Source of the DNA: an uncultured Oscillibacter sp.
GTDB taxonomy: Bacteria; Bacillota; Clostridia; Oscillospirales; Oscillospiraceae
NCBI GenBank assembly: GCA_950097035.1
Contig: CATNDT010000007.1
Coordinates: forward strand, 1 to 37,148
Reading direction: 5' to 3'
DNA: 37,148 bases
Part shown: positions 31,877 to 37,148 of the stretch, piece after piece
Layout: each line of letters begins with the position of its first letter
Numbering within the stretch: the stretch's first letter is position 1
Program-made: the position numbers and the translations under genes
Notes under the pieces: generated by a model
The model's database searches: none
What the model saw: only the letters and a program-made list of their open reading frames with translations
Told to the model about the DNA's origin: nothing

Positions 31877-34771
31877 CTACTCCCCTTCAGCTACACCGGA
31901 GAGCTCCGGCGCAAAGGTCTCCACATAGTAGTCTGAGAATTTTGAGACCTCTTTGTTGATATAGTCAAACCCAAAGCGCTCCGCCAAAGTCTCTTCCCGG
32001 GAAAACAGGTTGGTCCCCAGCCCCAGGCGTTCACCCTCGATCTCAAAGCCCATGGCGGCCAGCACCGTGGGAAAGAGATCCATATGAGTAAACTCCCGAA
32101 ATTGGGTGTTTTCCGCCTCTGCCGAGCTGTTGAGAATGCAGTTGTACACCGTTCTGTCGTAATAGGATACCCCCTCCACCAGGCAGGTATCCATCCGGGG
32201 ATGATCGCCGGTGATGACAATGACCGTATCCTGATAAAAGGGCTGCCGCTTGCACCAGTCGATAAACGCGCTGACCTGGCGGTCCGTGCAGGCGGCCACA
32301 TTGGCCGTGTCCTGGCTGTAGCTGCCGCCGCACTCCGGGCAGACATAGCCGGCGATGTGGTGGAGGTCAACCGTCAAAAGCGTCAGATTAAAGGGCTGAT
32401 CCTGCGCCGCAAGGCGGGCGGCCTCATCTTTTGCAATGTCAAAGAGGGTGGTATCCTCGTAGCCCCACCAGACAAAGTAGTCCTCCAGAATATAGCCCTT
32501 TTCCCGGGCGGTAAACAGATCGAAAATCTCATAATTTCCATGATTTTGAAAATACAGCTTCCGCCCGCCGAAGGCCGCGTCGGACCCGCAGAGGAATTCC
32601 TGACAATAACCCCGTTCCGCCAACAGGTCGCCAAGGCCTGTAATCCCCGAGGCAAAGGAGCCTATCTCGTCAATTTTTGTGGAGTCCACCGGCAGTACAT
32701 AGGGCACGCCGGTGGTGGTGGCGAAGAGCGCCGCCATGGTATATCCCGCGCCGGTAACCGTGTGGAATCCACCCAACTTGTCCGTGTTGGAAAACGAGGT
32801 ATTCTCCCGGGCCAGGCGGGTCAGATTCGGGATATAATTTTCAGGCTGGATACCCCCGTCCTCCACTGAGGCGTAGGTGGTCTCCATACTCTCCAGATAT
32901 ACATAAATCAGATTTTTCGGCCGCTCCCCGGTAATGACGGCGGCGGCCGGACTGACGTAATTGGCCTCATAAATACTGGAGAAACTGTTGCGGGCCACAT
33001 AGTAGGACAGCACGTCAAACTTCATATTTGTATACAGCACTGCCCAGGCCAGCACCAGCGCACCCAGCTGCGGAAGCCGCCTGGAGACAAACGTACCGGG
33101 CTTGCGGTCCGGCTTTTTCCTGCTGCGGCGGCGGCTGTAAACCCGGTCAAATACGGCAAACAGGATGTAGAGCAGCATCACCGCTGCCGCTGGCACAACG
33201 CAGCCACGCACCACAGCCATAATCACATCTTTGCCGGTACCCTGTAAATTGCCGGTCAGCGTATTTAAGATCTCATTGAGACCGACGCCATAGACCCTGC
33301 TGACCCAGTGTACCGTAACCAGAACCGCAGTTCCCGCAAACAGCAGCAGCCCGGAAAAGAAATACCATCCCACGGGAAGCACAGAGACCGGCTTCACCGC
33401 CTCCTCCCTGCGGTTCACCTTTCCTCGCAGAAACGACATCACACGCAGCGGCTTTTTCAGGTCACCTGCGAAAACCGCCGCCGCCGCATCCCGCTCCTCA
33501 GTGAGGTTTTTGGTCTTCCAGGTACTGTCGGTAAGAATGGAGTTGATGATACCCGCCATGCGGACAAAAAAGATTCCCAGATTAAAAAACGGAAGAAAGG
33601 CCACTACCCACCAGTGACTGCGGTAATAGGCGCGGACATCCGGCGTCATGCGCAGGAGGGTGAGCGCAAAAAAGTAATAGAGATAGCCCACCAGAATGTA
33701 CATGCCGAAGATAATCGCGGTGGAGATCAGAATAACCCTGGCGGAGTAATTCATGCACACCATCCCCACCAGCGCCAGATACCAGATCAGACGGGGAAAG
33801 GCAAAGGTGTGGTCGTAGAGCAGCGTGCGGACATTCACATCCCGCAGGGCGCGCAGAGGCCGCAGCCCCTGACTGGCAAACATCTTGGCAACCTCCAGGC
33901 TGCCCCGCTGCCAGCGCTGGCGCTGGGTATAGAGCTTATTGACGCTTTCAATCGGCTCTGTAAAAAAGATGGCGCTCTCGCACACCTCCACCCGCTCCCT
34001 GTACAGATAACGCATCTGAAAGGTGAGCTGGGTGTCCTCACAGATCGTATCCGTGTTGTACATGCGGGATTTCAGCAGCGCGGACTTGCGGAACGCCGAA
34101 AACGCACCTGAAAGGGTATAGATGGTGTTGAGCTCAGAGGCGTAGCTGCGCCCGGCTAGAAACGCCTGGCCGTATTCCATAAACTCCAGATTTCGGAGCA
34201 AACGGGCAAAAAAGCCCCTGTACTCCCGAATCTTGTCCGGCATGGTCATGATCACGCCGGTCATGCAGTTCAGGTCCAGATTCGCCTCGAATTTATCCAC
34301 CAGATTCTGCAGGGCGTGCGGCTCCAGCAGCCCGTCGCTGTCGATATTGATGATATACTTGCCCTCGCTGTTGTACATGGCCAGATTCAGCGCTCGGGAC
34401 TTTCCCTGCGAGGCGTTCAGCCACTGCATGTTCAAATCCGGAAACTGCTCCTGGCACTGGGTATACACCTGAAAGCTGTTGTCCTGCCCCTCGTTATTCA
34501 CCAGGAAAATCCGGATGCTCTCCAGGGGATATGTGCCGTTATGGATGGACTGCAGGCAGGCGCGCAGCGTGTCCGCCGAGTTATACACCGGGATAATCAG
34601 GGTGATATCCGGGTATATCTCCGGCCGCTGATAGCCGCGAAGCCGGCGGAACCGGCGGCGGAGCAGCACAAACACGCTGCCCAGCGCCGGGAGAATCTCC
34701 ATCAGAATGGGGATGATGATCCAGGCGCCCCAAAAGATAAACGAGTTGAGAAAGATCCTAACCTTTGCCAT
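31877..34771 (-). CDS. Glycosyltransferase (GT2) fused to an LtaS/OpgB-like phosphoglycerol transferase
   Basis: A 964-residue fusion. Residues ~1-440 are a processive GT2 (TIGR03111-like, XrtG-associated): an N-terminal helix, LIIPVYNSADTLRACLQSIH, INIDSDGLLEPHALQ (DxD), ICEDTQLTFQ and QRQRWQRG (QxxRW), then several helices. Residues ~480-600 carry further helices. The last ~340 residues are a sulfatase-fold transferase: IYVYLESMETTYASV (metal-binding Glu), GGFHTVTGAGYTMAALFATT (likely nucleophile Thr), GSDAAFGGRKLYFQNHG, TVDLHHIAG, VIVITGDHPRMD (metal-binding Asp/His) and THMDLFPTVLAAMG, ending with RLGLGTNLFS as in OpgB. It could therefore polymerise a glycan and decorate it with phosphoglycerol. 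ATG 34771 was chosen over TTG 34786; it overlaps xrtG by 14 bases, translationally coupled. Ribosome binding site is weak. Confidence 0.88.
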   Translation of the reverse strand: MAKVRIFLNSFIFWGAWIIIPILMEILPALGSVFVLLRRRFRRLRGYQRPEIYPDITLIIPVYNSADTLRACLQSIHNGTYPLESIRIFLVNNEGQDNSFQVYTQCQEQFPDLNMQWLNASQGKSRALNLAMYNSEGKYIINIDSDGLLEPHALQNLVDKFEANLDLNCMTGVIMTMPDKIREYRGFFARLLRNLEFMEYGQAFLAGRSYASELNTIYTLSGAFSAFRKSALLKSRMYNTDTICEDTQLTFQMRYLYRERVEVCESAIFFTEPIESVNKLYTQRQRWQRGSLEVAKMFASQGLRPLRALRDVNVRTLLYDHTFAFPRLIWYLALVGMVCMNYSARVILISTAIIFGMYILVGYLYYFFALTLLRMTPDVRAYYRSHWWVVAFLPFFNLGIFFVRMAGIINSILTDSTWKTKNLTEERDAAAAVFAGDLKKPLRVMSFLRGKVNRREEAVKPVSVLPVGWYFFSGLLLFAGTAVLVTVHWVSRVYGVGLNEILNTLTGNLQGTGKDVIMAVVRGCVVPAAAVMLLYILFAVFDRVYSRRRSRKKPDRKPGTFVSRRLPQLGALVLAWAVLYTNMKFDVLSYYVARNSFSSIYEANYVSPAAAVITGERPKNLIYVYLESMETTYASVEDGGIQPENYIPNLTRLARENTSFSNTDKLGGFHTVTGAGYTMAALFATTTGVPYVLPVDSTKIDEIGSFASGITGLGDLLAERGYCQEFLCGSDAAFGGRKLYFQNHGNYEIFDLFTAREKGYILEDYFVWWGYEDTTLFDIAKDEAARLAAQDQPFNLTLLTVDLHHIAGYVCPECGGSYSQDTANVAACTDRQVSAFIDWCKRQPFYQDTVIVITGDHPRMDTCLVEGVSYYDRTVYNCILNSSAEAENTQFREFTHMDLFPTVLAAMGFEIEGERLGLGTNLFSREETLAERFGFDYINKEVSKFSDYYVETFAPELSGVAEGE

Positions 34772-35351
34772 AAGAGAAATTTCCAACTTTCATCTGAATG
34801 ACCTGCGGCTTGGTAAATACATAAAAATACAGCAAAACGCTCAGTCCGTAAAAGACCAGCCGGCCCACAAAGGTGTGCATCAGGAAATAGACCTCAACGC
34901 CCCAGAAGTGGGAGGCCAGGCAGATCAGCACAATCCGCAGGGCATTGCACACCATGATATAGGCGGTGCCCAGCAGGCCGACGATCATCTTCTCATAGGT
35001 CTTATACACCGGGAAAAACGCCAACAGGCAGATAAACGCCAAAATCTCGATAATGCCCGAGCACTCAAAATCCACTCGCAGCGTCAGGGAACCCACCGGC
35101 ATTTGAACAAAGATGATACCGTATTTAAAATACGCCTCAAACGTGCCGGTCAACGATCCCACCACGCCGGCCAGAGCGGAAACCGCCCTGGCCAGCGGCA
35201 TGGTCAATACCGGCTGGAGTATAATCATCAAAATAGCAAACGAACCCATGCTGCCCAGCAGAAAGTGCCAGAAGGGCAATTCCGCCCGGGAGAGCACCCG
35301 CAGCAGATAGAGCCATGCGGCTGCAAGCACAATGATCAGTACCGGGTTCAC
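34758..35351 (-). CDS. xrtG: Exosortase family protein XrtG
   Basis: A 197-residue membrane protein with about six helices. The three exosortase catalytic residues are present: C97 in DFECSGIIE, R139 in CNALRIVLI and H159 in LMHTFVGRLVFY. Exosortases are membrane transpeptidase-like enzymes that process proteins with a C-terminal sorting tail. Start GTG 35351 was chosen because GAGGAG lies eight bases upstream; it overlaps the stop of the surface-protein gene as GTGA. Longer starts would add a hydrophilic, unsupported leader. The neighbours (Firmicu-CTERM substrate, GT2, PTPS-like) match the gene set I know for XrtG in Lactobacillales and other Firmicutes. The substrate upstream is most likely its only target. 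Confidence 0.88.
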   Translation of the reverse strand: MNPVLIIVLAAAWLYLLRVLSRAELPFWHFLLGSMGSFAILMIILQPVLTMPLARAVSALAGVVGSLTGTFEAYFKYGIIFVQMPVGSLTLRVDFECSGIIEILAFICLLAFFPVYKTYEKMIVGLLGTAYIMVCNALRIVLICLASHFWGVEVYFLMHTFVGRLVFYGLSVLLYFYVFTKPQVIQMKVGNFSYGKG

Positions 35352-37148
35352 GCCGTGTGCTCCTCTCTCTTCCGGCGGCAGCACAGCAGGGCTGTGACAG
35401 GGGCCGCCGCAAAGACCAGCAGCCACGGGCCGCTGGAGGCGCCGCCTGTGGACACCCACTCCTGGCCAAGCATTCCAAACTGCGCCTCAATCAGGTGAAA
35501 ATCCTTGGCATCTACGCCGATATAGGCGGCGACCTTCTCCAAATCCAGGGCAAACTCCATCTGGTCTTTGCCCCCGGTGACGGTGAGTATCATCGTGCCG
35601 AAAACCTCCGGGTTGTTGCCTGCGGTGCGCGTATCCAAAATCTCAAAGGTGTATGTACCGTCCTCCAGGCGGGTATTTCCATCCAGCAGTTTAATTTCGC
35701 CATCCTTTGTGCGGATAACAGGGTAAAAATTCCCCTCCGCCGGAGTCCCCTTATAGTCGCGATCTCCATTGAAGGCGATGGAGATCGCACCTAAAAAAGC
35801 GCCGCCCTTGGAGTCCAGATGCGGTATCATCGTGGAGGTGGCGTGTCCGTAAAGAATACCGCCCTCCGCATACAGCGCGGCCGTGGCATCCGTCACGCCC
35901 TCCTGCGTGCCGGCGGTGGCATACTGAATCTGCGTGGTGGGATAGGCCTCCCAATCGTCATACTTTCCGTCCAGCTCAATGCCTGTAAAATCACTGTCCA
36001 CATTTCCGCTGCCGCTCATATTCCCCACATCTGAGACCGCCGGCTCCGCCTGATACAGGCCCACGGAAATCGTCTGCTTGTGCCGGGGCAGCGCACTGCC
36101 GGGAATCCTGATCTCCCACTCGGCGCCAACCCGATGGACCTCTACCCCTTCCGGCCCGGTAACCGTCCCATCCGGATTCAGCTGAAACAGCAGTACCTCA
36201 CCCAAATCGGTGGTAATGGCGTACTTTCCGTTGCTGTGGGTTCCGCTGCCGGCGGCAGAGCCGCCCTGCACCTCGCGGATGTAGATGTAAACGTCCCTGT
36301 CATACACCACGGCCATCTGATCGATACAGCCGTTGACGTCATGGGGGTCGTGTTTGGGCACGGCGTCCCAGTCTGCAAACGTGCCGTCAATACCGATCCC
36401 CTCGTATTTCGGCTGCTCCGGCTCTGTCCCGGGATCCGGGCCCGGCGCCGGATCCTTGCCGTCCAGCACCGGAATCGTTCCCACCGGAACATTACAGCCG
36501 CCAAAGGTAATCGTGAAGTTGGGATCATTAAAATATTCGGGCGGAATCATGACCTCAAGGACATAGGGCGCCTCGGAAGTTCCACTTGCTCCACACTGGT
36601 AGTGGAAGGCGCCGCCCTGATTCTGAAGTCCCGAGAGCTGATAGGTACGGGTCTCTCCGTTTTGGGTCACATGAAAGCTCATCCACTGGGCGTTGCCGCC
36701 CTGGTACTCATTGGCCTCGCCCTGGATGCAGAGGTATACGGCGCCGCTCTCATCCCTGGCCACCCGCCACTGGGAAACCTTCATATCGGTGCCGGAAGCG
36801 GGCTCCACCGGCGTGAGGGCGCCGATTCCGCTGCAGTCCCAGTCGTCGGCAGAGCCGTCCATTGTGATTTTACCGGGTGTGGTGCCTCCGGCGCCGGCGG
36901 GCGGCGCCTCAGGGATCCCCTCTTCCGGAAGCACCTCCCCGGTGTTCTCCGTTTCTTGGCTTTCATCCGGGATCTCCGCACTCTGGGTTCCGTCCGGAGT
37001 CTCCGTCTCCTGATTTTCGTCCGGGGTCTCCGCGCCCTGACTTTCATCCGGGGTCTCCGCGTCCTGGCTTCCGTCCGGAGTCTCCGTCTCCCAGTTTTCA
37101 TCCGGGGTCTCTGTGCCCTGATTTTCGTCCAGGGTCTCCCCGCCCTGG
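35348..37148 (-). CDS. Firmicu-CTERM-type surface protein, 5' end outside window
   Basis: The frame is open to the window edge, so signal peptide and start are missing; 599 residues are visible. A run of acidic, Pro-rich 9-residue repeats (36953-37148) comes first. Then come three modules that begin with a DGxxxDW motif (MDGSADDWDCSG, IDGTFADWDAVP, LDGKYDDWEAYP), which look like CBM9-like or similar beta domains. The C-terminus STGGASSGPWLLVF, followed by AAAPVTALLCC and the basic tail RRKREEHTA, has the motif-helix-basic layout of a sorting signal. Adjacent xrtG, with an overlapping start, makes it the probable substrate. The extracellular beta modules may bind sugar, possibly the glycan made by the neighbouring transferase. 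The CTERM family name is from memory. Confidence 0.85.
   Translation of the reverse strand, partial: QGGETLDENQGTETPDENWETETPDGSQDAETPDESQGAETPDENQETETPDGTQSAEIPDESQETENTGEVLPEEGIPEAPPAGAGGTTPGKITMDGSADDWDCSGIGALTPVEPASGTDMKVSQWRVARDESGAVYLCIQGEANEYQGGNAQWMSFHVTQNGETRTYQLSGLQNQGGAFHYQCGASGTSEAPYVLEVMIPPEYFNDPNFTITFGGCNVPVGTIPVLDGKDPAPGPDPGTEPEQPKYEGIGIDGTFADWDAVPKHDPHDVNGCIDQMAVVYDRDVYIYIREVQGGSAAGSGTHSNGKYAITTDLGEVLLFQLNPDGTVTGPEGVEVHRVGAEWEIRIPGSALPRHKQTISVGLYQAEPAVSDVGNMSGSGNVDSDFTGIELDGKYDDWEAYPTTQIQYATAGTQEGVTDATAALYAEGGILYGHATSTMIPHLDSKGGAFLGAISIAFNGDRDYKGTPAEGNFYPVIRTKDGEIKLLDGNTRLEDGTYTFEILDTRTAGNNPEVFGTMILTVTGGKDQMEFALDLEKVAAYIGVDAKDFHLIEAQFGMLGQEWVSTGGASSGPWLLVFAAAPVTALLCCRRKREEHTA
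36953..37148 (-). repeat. 27-bp tandem repeats coding for ETPDExQ-type 9-residue units
   Basis: Seven in-frame units of nine codons are seen, plus the tail of another at the edge: ETLDENQGT, ETPDENWET, ETPDGSQDA, ETPDESQGA, ETPDENQET, ETPDGTQSA, EIPDESQET, and then ENTGEV breaks the pattern. The array continues beyond the window. It is a flexible, acidic stalk and is prone to copy-number change by slipped pairing. Confidence 0.9.

Noticed and set aside
36953-37148. Tandem repeats at the right edge as a CRISPR array
   Set aside because: The 27-base units are directly adjacent, in frame with a surface-protein gene and without unique spacers; they code for a 9-residue repeat.

Overview
The window is high-GC DNA with Gram-positive style gene starts: strong AGGAGG-type ribosome binding sites, GTG starts and tightly overlapping genes. 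Most products look like those of anaerobic Clostridia. I infer a gut-type Oscillospiraceae/Eubacteriales bacterium of the Oscillibacter/Lawsonibacter/Flavonifractor kind; the sequence alone does not fix the genus.

Region 1 (1-5187, + strand) is a mixed accessory stretch. It holds the 3' end of an NADP isocitrate dehydrogenase, a BTAD-type transcription regulator broken by a one-base frameshift in a run of seven C, and a RhiA-like protein broken by a one-base frameshift in a run of four C. These are followed by two tandem DUF6765 paralogues, a small unknown protein and a phage-type N-acetylmuramoyl-L-alanine amidase. A strong terminator separates this stretch from the convergent genes that follow.

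Region 2 (5216-26417) is a complete nicotinate fermentation cluster of the Eubacterium barkeri type. All structural genes are on the - strand, and a LysR regulator diverges at the upstream end. Reading with transcription the genes are dmdA, dmdB, mgm, mii, a MutL-like mutase reactivase, dml, hmd, a methyltransferase, hnr, a UPF0280/ApbE-like gene, hgd, ndhF, ndhS, ndhL, ndhM, a PTS_EIIC_2-type permease, ena and an AA_synth-family gene. Together they would convert nicotinate to 6-hydroxynicotinate (NdhFSLM), 1,4,5,6-tetrahydro-6-oxonicotinate (Hnr), 2-formylglutarate plus ammonia (Ena), 2-(hydroxymethyl)glutarate (Hgd), 2-methyleneglutarate (Hmd), 3-methylitaconate (Mgm), dimethylmaleate (Mii), 2,3-dimethylmalate (DmdAB), and finally pyruvate plus propionate (Dml). 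Two promoters with good -35/-10 boxes lie upstream of dmdA and hnr, with a weaker second candidate upstream of hnr. All three share a GTATTTGT element.

Region 3 (26737-37148, - strand) is an exosortase XrtG / Firmicu-CTERM cell-surface system. It encodes a surface protein with 9-residue repeats and a C-terminal sorting tail (5' end outside the window), the exosortase, a glycosyltransferase fused to an LtaS/OpgB-like phosphoglycerol transferase, and a membrane sensor-like protein. It continues with a cysteine-free 6-pyruvoyltetrahydropterin synthase-like protein, a large PTPS-related membrane protein and a GT2-GtrA fusion. The set looks built to make an extracytoplasmic glycan or teichoic-like polymer and attach or process one dedicated surface protein.

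The least described items are the GT2-phosphoglycerol transferase fusion inside the XrtG locus, and four extra genes in the nicotinate cluster (permease, UPF0280/ApbE-like, AA_synth, methyltransferase). Also notable are two similar structured intergenic elements flanking the permease, and the paired one-base frameshifts near the left edge.
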